A stretch of DNA of 64,000 nucleotides from Thereva unica (Eukaryota > Arthropoda > Insecta > Diptera > Therevidae). Both the position numbers and the translations under genes were made by a program. How positions within the stretch are numbered: the first letter of the stretch is position 1; every line of letters starts with the position of its first letter. Shown here piece after piece: positions 32,869-43,796 of the stretch. The notes under the pieces were generated by a model, which saw only the letters and a program-made list of their open reading frames with translations, ran no database searches and was not told where the DNA came from. The stretch spans positions 38,962,039-39,026,038 of the forward strand of contig OX465282.1 of the NCBI GenBank assembly GCA_949987705.1, in the 5' to 3' direction.

Positions 32869-33809
32869 TTCCGCCCGCCTCGTCCATCTAGCGAGGAAGG
32901 TCCTCCGTCTGTGAAAGCGGGCCGCCCGCCGTCTTCTAATGTTTTAACTGCAGGTTCCTGCAAAAGAGAACTACAATTAGAGTACATATCTGAAACTTCT
33001 TCAGAACCAAGGGGCAGAACAGCTAATTTGACCACTGGGCGCAGGAAAACTGAATGCTGAGTCCTGACGGTGGCGACTCGAACTAATCCATCTGGACCCG
33101 GGTGCACTGCGGTTACTCTCCCTATAGGCCATTTGCAAGGGGGATAACGATCATCCTTTAGTAACACTAGGTCGTTGATCTTGACTGTGGTTTTCTCGCG
33201 GATCCATTTACATCGCTGCTGTAGACCGTTAAGATACTCCGCAGACCATCGTTTCCAGAAATCTTGAAACATTTTCTGCGTGAGCTGCCAACGGGACAAC
33301 CGATTGTCCTTCAAGGAAAGCAGGCCTGGTTCAGGAACCGATGTTAAAGGGCCGCCAATAAGGAAATGTCCGGGACTTAAAGGTGTGATATCATCAGGAT
33401 CGTCGTTTAAAGGGCATATAGGCTGAGAGTTTAGTGCTGCCTCCACTTGACACAGGAGTGTGGTCATCTCTTCAAAAGTTAGAAGGGTTTCTCCGAGAAC
33501 ACGCTTTAGGTGATGCTTCACGGACTTGACTGCCGCCTCCCAGATGCCACCAAAATGGGGTGAGTGCGGCGGTATGAAGTGCCAATTGGTACCATCTTTA
33601 GATAGAAGTTCGGGAACTCGATAAGATTGGCAGTTTCTGGATAAGACAAGCTTAGAGCGTAACTCGGCGTCGGCTCCAACAAAATTAGTAGCGCGGTCGG
33701 AATAAAGGTCCGTGCAGATTCCGCGTCGTGAGGTAAACCGGCGGAAGGCGGCGATAAACGAGTCATATCTCCTACAACTTCCAAGTGCACAGCTTTGATG
33801 CATAGGCAA
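32847..33809 (-). CDS. pol: BEL/Pao pol: end of integrase and C-terminal domain, displaced by a frameshift
   Basis: Continues the integrase of the long frame. It reads DSFIAAFRRFTSRRG, YSDRATNFVGADAEL (second catalytic Asp region), PPHSPHFGGIWEAAVKSVKH (the Glu region typical of Pao integrase), ALNSQPICPL and PLSPGHFLIGGP, then the DUF5641-type tail RWQLTQKMFQDFW and RYPPCKWPIGRVTAVHPG. Its frame differs from that of 33518-38212. The switch from one to the other must occur near 33775-33785, between HLEVV and DSFIA. The likely cause is a small indel, in which case this copy cannot make a full integrase. Programmed shifting at this place would be unusual. Confidence 0.85.
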   Translation of the reverse strand: MPMHQSCALGSCRRYDSFIAAFRRFTSRRGICTDLYSDRATNFVGADAELRSKLVLSRNCQSYRVPELLSKDGTNWHFIPPHSPHFGGIWEAAVKSVKHHLKRVLGETLLTFEEMTTLLCQVEAALNSQPICPLNDDPDDITPLSPGHFLIGGPLTSVPEPGLLSLKDNRLSRWQLTQKMFQDFWKRWSAEYLNGLQQRCKWIREKTTVKINDLVLLKDDRYPPCKWPIGRVTAVHPGPDGLVRVATVRTQHSVFLRPVVKLAVLPLGSEEVSDMYSNCSSLLQEPAVKTLEDGGRPAFTDGGPSSLDGRGGRNVEASVR

Positions 33810-36800
33810 ACAAACACTGCGATATACCCTTTTTGTGTTTTGAAGCCTCGCCCTTTGTGAATCTTGAGCACGATTGGTCCAGCGTAGTCCACACCGGTAT
33901 GTTGAAAAGGTTGTGACGGTCGCACTCGATTTGGCGGTAGGTTACTCATTAGTTGATCCTTCATAACCGCTTTTTGCCGGAAACATGGTATACACTGGTG
34001 GATATAGTGTCGAACTGCATTTCGACCATCGAGTATCCAATAATTACGTCTGATGTGGCTTAACGTAAGTTGCGTCCCTCCATGCAGCGTGAGTTCGTGA
34101 TAATGCTTAACTATTAGCGTAGTGAAGTGGTTCTTCTTGGGAAGAATAATAGGGAACCTTTCATTGTAAGATAGGAGTGCATTCTTCAAGCGTCCGCCAA
34201 CCCTTAAAAGCTGTTTTTCGTCTAAGAACGGGTGTAAACGAACAGTATGACTGCCTTGGCTTAGTGGTTTATTAGCAGCTATGTGCGAGATATCGTGGTA
34301 AAAATGCTGATGCTGCACAACGTAGATGCACAGATCGGTGGCCTCTTGTAGCTCTACAGTGGACAGTACAGTAGTGAGGCGATGTTCAGGTTTCTGTCTG
34401 CAATTGAAGACAAATCTACGGATATAAGCTAGCACACGTAGTAATTTAGTAAAAGTTGAGTAACGCTCAATAAGAGACCATTTTTGAATGGACTTGGCGT
34501 GGAAGGAAGCAGCAGTCTTTCTTTCTTCCAAATCATCCTGTCTTGTGGTAGAATGTATACCGGAAGGCCACTGCGTAGAAGGTTGCTGCAACCAGGAAGG
34601 TCCGTTCCACCATAGATGAAATTCCGGTAGTTGCTCTGGGTTGAGGCCACGACTGGCACAATCTGCGGGATTTGATTCTGAGGGAACGTATTTCCACTGA
34701 CTGATGTTGATGGAATTTTGTATTTCAGATACTCTGTTAGCCACGTAGGTATTCCAGCGAGACGGGTGACCTCGAATCCAGGCGAGAACCGTGCTGGAGT
34801 CGGTCCAGGCGAATGTAGTGATGTTTTCTGTTGTGAAGACAGGTCTGAGGTTGTTCAGCAATCGCGTGAGCAATACTGCTGCACACAGCTCCAAACGAGG
34901 AATTGATATTGTTTTCAAAGGAGCAACTTTGGTTTTAGCAGCTATAATTTGGACGGAAACTGGAGATTGGTTAGAAGAAAATACTCGAGCGTACACTACT
35001 GCGGCATAGGCCTTGTTGGACGCGTCGGCAAATCCATGAAGCTCAAAGAAAACCTGTGAATTATTGGTCTTAAGCCATCGCGGTACTCGAACCTTTTCCA
35101 GGGATGATAGCTCATCTCGAAAATTTCTCCATTCATTTGCCAGGTGCTGTGGTAGCGGCTCGTCCCATGTAAGACCGGTTAACCATAGTTTTTGAAACAT
35201 GACTTTGGCTAGGATGATGCTTGGTGCCAAGAATCCGAGCGGATCGAAGAGCTTGGAAATGTCCGAGAGTAAGTTGCGTTTTGTAACACTAACCGGATGA
35301 GGTGGTAGTTGAACTTTGAACCCAAACTGGTCAGTGGTTGGATTCCATAAGATGCCCAATGTCTTTATACAAGCATCGTCTTCTAAAGATAGAATTGTCT
35401 TAACCTCGCGGTGATCAGGAGGTATTTCTTTCAATAACTGATGACTGTTGGAAGCCCATTTCTTGAGAGTGAAGCCACCCATTTTCAACAGATTAATCAG
35501 GTCATCTTTCAGTTGAATGGCAGATCCAAGATCATTAGCGCCAGTCAATATGTCGTCAACATAGCAGTCACGAACAAGACTTTCACAGGCTAGAGGATAA
35601 AGTTGTCTTTCATCTTTTGCCAGCTGTTGTAGCGTTCTAATCGCTAGATAAGGAGCAGGTACGGTTCCATACGTAACAGTTTTGAGCATGAAGTCCCTAA
35701 TGGGTTCACTGCTGGAGTTTCGCCATACGATACGTTGTAGGTTGGTGTCTTGGTCATTAATCCAAATTTGACGGAACATTTTCTCGATATCGCATACAAA
35801 GACAATTTCATGTTCTCGCCAACGAGTTACTATTGACCACAAATCTTGTTGTAATTTGGGGCCGGCATGAAGACATTCATTGAGGGATAACCCGTTGCTC
35901 GACTTCTGCGAGCCGTCAAAAACTACCCTCAGTTTACCAGTTGGATCATGATTCTTATATACTCCGTGATGAGGGAGATAATAGGTCGTTTCTGTGGATC
36001 GGGAAGGAACAGGTTCCATGTGTTGTAACTCCAAATACTCTTTCATGAATTGACAGTAGGCTTCTTTTAGCTTCGGATTTGTTGAGAAGCGCCGTTCCAT
36101 TTGAGTCAGTCGCTGTACGGCCATGGTTCTGGACTCCCCCAAATCAATCGAAGGGCCATTAGTAGGTAACCTCACTACATATCGGCCGTCAGGATTCCGA
36201 TAGTGCGTTTTGACGAAGTAATCTTCACATTGGAGTTCATCCTTGGTTAGCACGCGTTGTTTAGGCAACTCTTCGACTTCCCAGAATTTTCGAAGCTGTT
36301 CCTCGAGCTGGACAAATGAAGAAAAATTAGAACTGATTGTACTTGGACCTTCGTGAAGAGAAGACAATTTGTTCTCAGTACAGGACCCCGAAATTATCCA
36401 TCCCAGTCTTGTGCTCTGAGCTAGCACCGATCTAGAGTGGTCTTGCCTTATCCCGGGTAAGATAATCTGAGCGTAAATTTCTACTCCCAGAATCAGATCT
36501 ACTGGACTTGTTTCATGAAATGTCGGATCGGCAAGGGTAACACCTTGCAATGTGGGCCAATGTTGAACGGTAACAGGTTGGGTTGGTAGCAGCGTGGTTA
36601 GGGTACGTAGGACGAAAGCTTCCACAGTTAGTTGAAAGGTAGGGTCAACGCAAGACGATAGCTGAAACCTGACAAGTCCTCTTCTTGATAAAGAGCTTTG
36701 GGCTCCTATGCCCGTAACGACGGTTGTTATTTTCCTCCTCGGGAGTTTTAGTCGTTGACATGCTGATTCCGAGATAAAACTCGTCTCCGACCCTTGATCG

Positions 36801-38212
36801 ACCAAAGCTCGTAGTCGAACCGGTTGTCCATGTGAATATGCAACATTAACCCAAGCCGTAGCCAAAATAGCTTTGCTGTTCAAGGCCGTCGTGCTTCCGA
36901 CATGAGAAGTAATATTTTGTTGACTATCCTTTGGTTGAGCCACCTCTTCAATCTCAACGGTGTGCAACATTGTATGGTGGTTCTGCTGGCAGAGTTGACA
37001 ACGATGCGCAGAAGGGCAATTTGCCCTATTATGTCCTCGACGCAGACAGTTAAAGCACAAACTTTCTTTAGCAACGTACGCTCTTCTTTCCTTGACTGAG
37101 TATTGTCGAAAAGTAGGGCAAAAGAGTAGCAAATGGGAAGCTTTGCACAGTGGACACTTGCCCGTTTCTTTAAGCTTAAATGGCGCAGTGTTTCTTACGC
37201 TCATTGAAGTACAGCGAGATCGAGGTTTTGCAGAGATCGCCTTGCTTGAAGCCTTAAAATCTGTACGAGTAGCGTTGACTGAGTCAAGCATCCGCAAGCG
37301 ATTGATTAGGAACGAATCAAGTTCGGATAACTTGGGCATATCTGAATAACTGCTTATATGGTTTTCCCATTCGTCTCGAATAGTCCGAGATAACTTGTCA
37401 GCAGTAATGAAGACAATCAAATCGTCCCAATCCTTTACCGGTCTGTCTAGGGATTCAATAGCCTTTAGGGCCTGTTGAGTGCCGTTAAGCAAGGAACGTA
37501 GTTCATCTGAAGAATTTGAAGACATTGGTTGAAGGTTGAATAGAGCCCTCAGGTGATGATAAATAAGCACGCGCTTATTATCGTAACGGCTGACTAATAG
37601 ATCCCACGCAGGTTTGTAGTTCGCTTCCGAAATTTGCATGTTTTCTAAAATACGGGCTGCCTCTCCAGTCACACTAGCGCGTAAATAATGGAGCTTTTGG
37701 GAATTAGTTAACCTTGGGTTTTGATCGATGAGTGATACAAACAAGTCCTTGAACGGGAGCCACTCGATGTACAATCCACTAAATCTAGGGATGCTGATAC
37801 GAGGAAGAAGTGGTTCTAAGGTGCCTGTCTCACATACGGTGTGGTTATTACTTGTATTTACAGTAGCGGAAGTTGTCGCAATCGGCATGGTAAATTTTTC
37901 AAGAGCATCAGTTAGAACTGCTTTCGCTTCCAGATAGCTATCCTCGCAGTCAAAATAATTTTCACTTTTGAAGTATGTTTCTTCTTCCTTTGCCTTAGGC
38001 GGAGCCTCATTAAGTAGTCTGAGATGCCGTTCAGAAAATTCATTCCAATATTTTTCCAATAAACTAATTCTGGACAGAACAACACCTTTCGTTACATTGG
38101 ACTTACCTAACTTTGCGAAATTTGTTACAAACCGTTGGATAAGTCGCATGGTGTGATGTTGGGCGTTGAGTAGCTCATCCATCCTTACTGCAATATAGTA
38201 TTTATGCCTCAA
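33518..38212 (-). CDS. gag-pol: BEL/Pao gag-pol polyprotein (Gag, protease, RT, RNase H, start of integrase)
   Basis: A 1564-codon open frame. Order: DUF1759-type Gag (SIPRFSGLYIEWLPFKDLF near residue 145, YLRASVTGEAARIL); zinc knuckles (CPLCKASHLLLFC, CFNCLRRGHNRANC, CQLCQQNHHTMLH, about 350-425); aspartic protease (LRALVDQGSETSFIS, about 475); RT (LRVVFDGSQKS, VFVCDIEKMFRQI, CYVDDILTG with catalytic YVDD near 915); RNase H (FADASNKAYAAVVYA, AWTDSSTVLAWIRG); integrase zinc finger (HYHELTLHGGTQLTL, CIPCFRQKA) and start of the core (HTGVDYAGPI). The last ~85 codons after HLEVVGDM are out of frame noise. The start may be ATG 38212 or the Met ten codons later (MDELL). It lacks stops, so it looks young. 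Confidence 0.95.
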   Translation of the reverse strand: MRHKYYIAVRMDELLNAQHHTMRLIQRFVTNFAKLGKSNVTKGVVLSRISLLEKYWNEFSERHLRLLNEAPPKAKEEETYFKSENYFDCEDSYLEAKAVLTDALEKFTMPIATTSATVNTSNNHTVCETGTLEPLLPRISIPRFSGLYIEWLPFKDLFVSLIDQNPRLTNSQKLHYLRASVTGEAARILENMQISEANYKPAWDLLVSRYDNKRVLIYHHLRALFNLQPMSSNSSDELRSLLNGTQQALKAIESLDRPVKDWDDLIVFITADKLSRTIRDEWENHISSYSDMPKLSELDSFLINRLRMLDSVNATRTDFKASSKAISAKPRSRCTSMSVRNTAPFKLKETGKCPLCKASHLLLFCPTFRQYSVKERRAYVAKESLCFNCLRRGHNRANCPSAHRCQLCQQNHHTMLHTVEIEEVAQPKDSQQNITSHVGSTTALNSKAILATAWVNVAYSHGQPVRLRALVDQGSETSFISESACQRLKLPRRKITTVVTGIGAQSSLSRRGLVRFQLSSCVDPTFQLTVEAFVLRTLTTLLPTQPVTVQHWPTLQGVTLADPTFHETSPVDLILGVEIYAQIILPGIRQDHSRSVLAQSTRLGWIISGSCTENKLSSLHEGPSTISSNFSSFVQLEEQLRKFWEVEELPKQRVLTKDELQCEDYFVKTHYRNPDGRYVVRLPTNGPSIDLGESRTMAVQRLTQMERRFSTNPKLKEAYCQFMKEYLELQHMEPVPSRSTETTYYLPHHGVYKNHDPTGKLRVVFDGSQKSSNGLSLNECLHAGPKLQQDLWSIVTRWREHEIVFVCDIEKMFRQIWINDQDTNLQRIVWRNSSSEPIRDFMLKTVTYGTVPAPYLAIRTLQQLAKDERQLYPLACESLVRDCYVDDILTGANDLGSAIQLKDDLINLLKMGGFTLKKWASNSHQLLKEIPPDHREVKTILSLEDDACIKTLGILWNPTTDQFGFKVQLPPHPVSVTKRNLLSDISKLFDPLGFLAPSIILAKVMFQKLWLTGLTWDEPLPQHLANEWRNFRDELSSLEKVRVPRWLKTNNSQVFFELHGFADASNKAYAAVVYARVFSSNQSPVSVQIIAAKTKVAPLKTISIPRLELCAAVLLTRLLNNLRPVFTTENITTFAWTDSSTVLAWIRGHPSRWNTYVANRVSEIQNSINISQWKYVPSESNPADCASRGLNPEQLPEFHLWWNGPSWLQQPSTQWPSGIHSTTRQDDLEERKTAASFHAKSIQKWSLIERYSTFTKLLRVLAYIRRFVFNCRQKPEHRLTTVLSTVELQEATDLCIYVVQHQHFYHDISHIAANKPLSQGSHTVRLHPFLDEKQLLRVGGRLKNALLSYNERFPIILPKKNHFTTLIVKHYHELTLHGGTQLTLSHIRRNYWILDGRNAVRHYIHQCIPCFRQKAVMKDQLMSNLPPNRVRPSQPFQHTGVDYAGPIVLKIHKGRGFKTQKGYIAVFVCLCIKAVHLEVVGDMTRLSPPSAGLPHDAESARTFIPTALLILLEPTPSYALSLSYPETANLIEFPNFYLKMVPIGTSYRRTHPILVASGRRQSSP

Positions 38213-39009
38213 ATTTGGTTTGATAATTTAAGCTAAATTAGCTTAGCAAATACACCACGAGTTGTTGACAACGAGTCGATTAGTCAAAAAACCACAGCGC
38301 GTGACCGAAAAAATATATTATAATTTTTATGGCAATATTACGGCTACCTTTTCCTCAACTTCAACAAGCAGTACAGCACCATTCACCATTCACCGTTAAC
38401 CTTTAAGACCAATAATTTTAACCACTAGTTAATCAGAAAAAGGCAATTCAAACGAAGTTTAATTTAAAATTAAAAATCTTTCACTATTTAAATCTTTAAA
38501 ATCTTTCACTACTATGTTATCTTGTCAATCCGTTATCTCAACACGTTTTTCAAACAAAAGGGATAAAACAATATTCACCGATATCCACTAGAAATCGATA
38601 ATTTGAATCACAAGTTATTCGAAAGAAAATTCAAGCGAATTTATGGTTAAAGCTATGATCAATAGTGATCGTAATATTTAATGAAAAAATGCAAGTAAAT
38701 TTTCAGTTACACTTTATTATATGGAACCCGTTAATCACGTTAGTTTAACACGATTTGTTTTTCACATAAGGTAGGTACTGATATCCTCAAAACTATATAA
38801 TTGGAATCACTACTAGTTGGGAAAATTCAAGCGAATTTTAATCTACGATCAATAGTGATCGTGTTATTAACAAAAGAAACACAGCACAAAAATTTCAAGT
38901 GAATTTTCAACCTTTTATCACCGTTAGAAAATCACCGTATTTCTCACTGTTCAACTAAGGTGTTTTTATATAAACCGTTTATTGAAAGCGCGGATGTAAA
39001 AAATAACCC

Positions 39010-39029
39010 GAATCCGGCTCGAAGGACCA
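39010..39029 (-). other. BEL/Pao primer-binding site, tRNA-Tyr type
   Basis: Just inside the 5' LTR the minus strand carries TGGTCCTTCGAGCCGGATTC. From memory this is complementary to the 3' end of insect tRNA-Tyr (…CCGGCTCGAAGGACCA). It starts 8 nt from the LTR. Confidence 0.75.
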
Positions 39030-39036
39030 GAAAAAA

Positions 39037-39248
39037 TGTATAATAAAGTTAATTTATGGGATTCAGGTTTTAATACTGATCTAGGTGTTATAAAGAAAAA
39101 CAACACTTATAGTCAATACAATGAATTTATTTCTCGCGTTACAATTTTGGTGTGTTCTTTCGTGAATTCGAAGCCGAACTGGTTGTAAGAGAAACTGGTG
39201 ACAAATTTCTGGTGATCACTTGTGCGTTATCTAACGGACGCTTCAACA
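39037..39248 (-). repeat. BEL/Pao 5' LTR
   Basis: 212 bp, the partner of 32657-32868; it ends at the target duplication CTATG (39249-39253). Minus-strand transcription would begin here. A clear TATA box was not identified. The leader to the first ATG (38212) is about 0.8 kb and noncoding. Confidence 0.95.
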
Positions 39249-39253
39249 CTATG

Positions 39254-39388
39254 AAACCAAGAAATTCTACTTCTTGTTTGAAAAATTCGCACTTGTCCAA
39301 TTGGACTTTCATATTAGCCGAATTGAGGGTTTCGAGGATTTTGTTAATATCATTGACATGTTGGCTTTCATCATTACTGAATATAATG
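39254..39388 (-). pseudogene. pol: E2 pol: short RT piece between the two nested elements
   Basis: Frame reads NNIIIFSNDESQHVNDINKI, ETLNSANMKVQLDKCEFF, KQEVEFLGFIV. This is the RT segment right after the catalytic YIDD of gypsy RT. The preceding YIDDI is at 55340 on the far side of the gypsy insertion, and the following NGIKTNP is at 32640 beyond the BEL/Pao insertion. About 135 bp separate the two insertion sites. Confidence 0.9.
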
Positions 39389-39392
39389 ATAT

Positions 39393-40688
39393 TGTTATAA
39401 ATATCTTGAGGGCCCTTAGGGGTTTCACCAGAAAATGTTAATGCTCTTACGGTTTATTGCTAATCCCTTTTATTTATTTTCAAAACTGCTACAATCAACA
39501 AGGAAACTTTAAGTATGCTTTTTTTTTTATACTGCAAACAACGACAAAAAGAAAAAACGAACAATCGGTAATAATCCTTTAATAAATTCATTAAAAACTT
39601 TCACAACCTAGCGAAGTATAACCATAAACAAAATAACAATAATATTTCACATTAAATTAATAAACACTCTGAAATCGTATCTTTCAACCACGGCGCTTAA
39701 TTACACATCAATTCCAAAATTTAGAATTAAATAGGATTTGTTTTTCACAGCTTAAATCCTTTTATTTAAGTACATTTTTATATTTTAAACCAATTTATCC
39801 ACTTTTACACTGTCCTCGTACACGGTTACCTGATTTATTTACTTATATTGATGTCACCCCAAGGATTTTTCTAACTAAGTCGAACTTTAATAATTAAAAC
39901 TTGGCGAGGGATAATACATATCCCTTTACTAAAACACCGCCCGCCGCGGACAAAGATTAAGATTATTTTTTTGATTCAATACAACCAATTTTTCAAACTA
40001 AAACAAACCGCCCGCCGCCGGTTATGGTTGAGACAATCCTTTTAATTTTTTAACACGCCGATTCAAGTTAAGACGCGATCCGCCGCCGGTTAAAGTTAGA
40101 ACAATACTTTTTAATAAAACCAAATAATTACGCGAAATATTGGGCAAGAACCGTCCGCCGCCCGTTAAGGTTAGATCAACACTTCTAATTTTTAACACGC
40201 CGATTAAGGTTAAGACGATCCGCCGCCGGCTAAAGTTAGAACAATACTTAATCCAATTATTAATTTTTACCGTTACCGGCCCGGGCGTGGTTTGGAAAAA
40301 AGGAAAAACTATTCCCACGCCGCGAGGAAAAAGCTGCCGATCTCGGCAGAAAACAGATTTTCTTACCGCCCGAATGTGCAGCAAGCAGACAGATTCGAGC
40401 TGAAACCTGACACCTGATTCTGATAAGAATAATTTTTATGTTGATCCACGGTGTTTATCACCGTGGATTTCTACGAAATTATTGCAACGGAAAAATGTGC
40501 AATATTGCATTTTAGTTTCCCGTGTGATAATTTTTTAATGAATGTTAGGAATTTAAAAATGGAGAAGAACAAAATATAAGGGCAGGAATTTATACTTCCG
40601 GTCGAAAAACTGAACTTTGGGAATAAAAAGTGATGATTGATTTTACTTGATTGTTAGATTCTTAAAAATGAATTTTTTGTTCGTAACA
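39393..40688 (-). repeat. LTR A of the gypsy element (1296 bp)
   Basis: Begins TGTTATAAATATCTTGAGGG and ends TTTTGTTCGTAACA. It shares with LTR B and C the block CGGTGTTTATCACCG (a perfect hairpin word), TGCAATATTGCAT and several CCGCCGCCGGTTAAAGTTAG-type units. It is clearly more diverged from B and C than they are from each other in the right half. Confidence 0.85.
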
Positions 40689-42145
40689 ACTCCTTGGGGG
40701 GCTCAATAAGAGCAATGCTACGACGCGAAGCAAGGAGGCATTGCTCGAATTTAAAAATTTTAGATTAAGTATATGATAAGGGCCCGGGGCGTGTTTTCTC
40801 GGTGTGGGGTTGCTTTAGGAATTGCGCTAGAAGTAAGGGTTTTGCGCCGAAATTTATTTATTGGGCGGATCGGATTGCGTTTTTGGCGGATTTAGGGCCC
40901 TATGTACATACATTAGATTTACATTTCCGTTTCAGCCTTGAAAGTCGCATTTTCCTAAACCATTTTACAATGTTTCTTTCCTTAATTATTATTCTTGTTT
41001 CCTTAATTATTATTTTTCCACAATTCACAGTTTTTTCTTATGTTCTAAATATTTTTCGGTTGTGGCGCGCAACATGGGGGCTTTACTCTACTGTAAATAT
41101 ATAATTTCTTAATCTATTAATTATCAGCCTTTAAGGGCGCATTTTCTTTAGCTCCAGCTTTTATTTTTAGGGGCCTTAAGGGCGCATTCTTTTTGATTCA
41201 AATTTTTACAGAATTTAAGGGCCCTAAAGGCGTGGTATTTCCCTATATATCTTAACTTTCTACAATTATTCTTATTTTTCTATTTGGTTTTTACTTTACT
41301 TAATAACTTTTATTTCCTAAATATTTTTTTTTATTATATAGTTCGGGCCGCTTATTCTTGCTTCCTTCCACAATTCTTGGATCATTTTTTTTTTGATTTA
41401 TTTTTTGAATTTACCTTTTTTACATCTTTAAGAACGCTAAGGGCGTGTTATATGTTTTGTATATTAACATCATATATTACCGTTTAAAAACTTTTTATTT
41501 AGCCTTATTCACCTATGTATCTTTCAAATCAAATCTAACCTATTTGCCTATATTAGGGCTTTAAAACTTATTTATTTAACCTTTGCCTCCGGAATTCTTA
41601 TTTACTAAATTTACTTTCTTCTACAATTTTTAGGTATTTACTTTCTTCTGCAAATCTTATTATTTAATAATTTTTACTTTTATCTTACAAGCGCTAATAT
41701 TTTAACATTACATATATTTCTAAGAGATAACGCCCATTTTGTAATAGTTCTGGGCAGCGTCAAGGAGCGCGTTCGTGGCCTCTTGGGCGGATGGGGTCAG
41801 TGTAATAGCCCTTCTCGGGGGTATATTTATAGATCGGGCGGAGTTAGTTGGGCATGGTTATTTATAGTTTTCGTGCACCTGAACACATTTTATGAGACCT
41901 TTAATCTGAGGGATTAGGCGTACGCTAAGAGTAGCGAGAGGACTGGACTATTATGTAAGGATCGCGTTTAGCGGTTCTAGTTATTTTGCTGGTTGTACTA
42001 GTTGTATAGAGGAGGCTCTTGGTAAGGTGTGACATCTACTAAGGGGCCTAGGTATCGTATCTACTGTTACTGTGGTGGAGCCGTTTATTAGGGTGCAAAT
42101 TTGAATTTGGTACTTGTGTAAATTAAGGATATTATTATTCTATAA
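40689..42145 (-). other. Noncoding 3' remnant of a gypsy copy
   Basis: Parallel to 46001-47300: both start ACTCCTTGGGGGGCTCAATA and GAGCAATGCTACGACGC. Both later contain GTTCTGGGCAGCGTCAAGGA and end near ATTATTATTCTAT. Here the sequence joins LTR B directly where pol would begin in a complete copy. So this is an internally deleted LTR-3'UTR-LTR unit. It has no gene, only short AT-rich open stretches. Confidence 0.75.
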
Positions 42146-43169
42146 TGTTATATATTTTTTTCACTTGCCCTCAGGGCTTTCACCAAAAGAAATAAATGTT
42201 ATATTAAAACTTACTTTTCGTGTTATCTACTCCTTTATTCTGTATTATATGTTTTTTTTTTCAATCACGGCCCTCAGGGCTTTCACATAAGAACAAGGTT
42301 AATTTAAAAATTAAGCTATGAGCTATGCGCATATATTTAAAATGTAACTAATGCCCTTTCCTTTGACACAATCTCTAAAACTTAGACTTAACCACTGCCC
42401 TTTGTACTGGCCGCACTTATTTTTCTTTCATTGAATTCAACCGCCGGTCCCGACTTAAGATTTAGAATAACACTCTACTTAACGTAAGAAAAACAATCAA
42501 CAAACACGCCCGTCGCCGGTTATTGTTGGAACAACACTTTTAATTTTTAACACGCCGATTAAGGTTAAGACGATCCGCCGCCGGTTAAAGTTAGAACAAT
42601 ACTTTTTAAACGCCCGCCGCCGATCAGAGTTAGAACAATACTTTTTAGACTTTCAACACGCCGATTAAGGTTAAGACGATCCGCCGCCGCACAGTGGTTC
42701 CAAGCGACACAATGCCTGCTCAAAACCCGAAAAAGTAAGAATACAAATTTGAAAAAATTCACTGTTAGGTTTTTGGGGTCGCTGATTTCGAATTCGATAT
42801 CAAAATTATAAAATTCAAAATGGCGGTCCGAAAATGGCGGACATTTTGAAAAAACAATGATGTTACCGGTCCGAAAATTTGCGCTATTTGGTTTTCGGAG
42901 TCGCTGATTGTGAATTAGATATAACAATTATGAAATTCAAAATGGTGAACCCATAATGTCGGATATTTTGGAAAAATAATTACTTTATCGGTCCCCAAAT
43001 TTGCACCATTGGGTTTTCGGGTCGATGCTTACGAATTTGATATTAAATTAATGACATAAAATTCCGAAATGAAGACAAATTTTATAGAAATTGTAAATGT
43101 TTATTCTAATACATATATGAATGTTAAATGTAACAATTACATTAATTATAAATTAAAATTCCTTTTGCA

Positions 43170-43796
43170 TTAAAAATCGTAATCGATCTGTGATGGATCC
43201 GCGGCAGATGTCGCAGTTTCTGTGTACGGTAAACTAATATTTTCAACATTGACTTCCATTGGTAGTAGAAGATCTATTACCTCAGAGGGTAATGGAGCAC
43301 TATTTTTGATTTTCAATTTTTGAAAATTTGTAATGATCGGGTCCGAGGATGCAAGAAGCCGATGAAAAACGTCGAACATAGTTTTCTCTCGCGTACATTT
43401 TCTAGCAAAATTTTCACGGTACCGACGAATGTCTTTATTTCTCGCTTCTTGAGCGTCCTCGGAAAGCTGTCCGATTGGCAAGGCACCCGCTTCTATTATT
43501 GCGTAACCATGTATCAAAACGACATGTACCGATGTTGGCATCGGGTACCAGGAATACAGCTCGACATATCGTTTTGCGACGTCTAAGCAATAAATCCTGA
43601 ACTTGTCGAGATTCACAGCAAAACCGCTCGACATTGTCTGCAAAATTACTTTGCAACTTGCTATGAATTGCTCGTCCAAGTTCAACATTTTTGCTGTTAA
43701 GGCAACGTCCTCGAAAAATCGTCGAGCTGTATTTCCGTCATTTGTACTGCCAAATCCTTGCTTCAACTTGTTTCTCAAATGTTGAGCTCCATTCAT
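43170..43796 (-). pseudogene. Transib transposase, C-terminal part (RAG1-core relative)
   Basis: 208 codons of the DDE-type recombinase that cuts at the CACAGTG ends and is the presumed relative of the RAG1 core. Motifs: GSTNDGNTARRFFED, SSGFAVNLDKFRIYCLDVA, WYPMPTSVHVVLIHGYAII, LPIGQLSEDAQEARNKDIRR and VFHRLLASSDPIIT. The SE(D/E)AQEARNKD..RYR stretch contains, by family knowledge, the catalytic Glu; the two catalytic Asp residues lie in the missing N-terminal two thirds. A splice-acceptor-like TTTCAACAG precedes the frame at about 43860, so the ATG at 43796 may not be the true start. No complete protein can be made. Confidence 0.8.

Larger units (their letters stand above)
32657..39248 (-). 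mobile_element. Full-length BEL/Pao LTR retrotransposon, TSD CTATG
   Basis: A 6592 bp element has 212 bp LTRs at both ends (TGTATAATAAAG...GCTTCAACA), a 5 bp duplication CTATG at 32652-32656 and 39249-39253, a primer-binding site, one long gag-pol frame and a polypurine tract. The LTRs differ at one position that I noticed (GAAGCTGAAC against GAAGCCGAAC), so the insertion is recent. It interrupts E2 RT within FLGFIV|SSNGIK. Confidence 0.95.
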
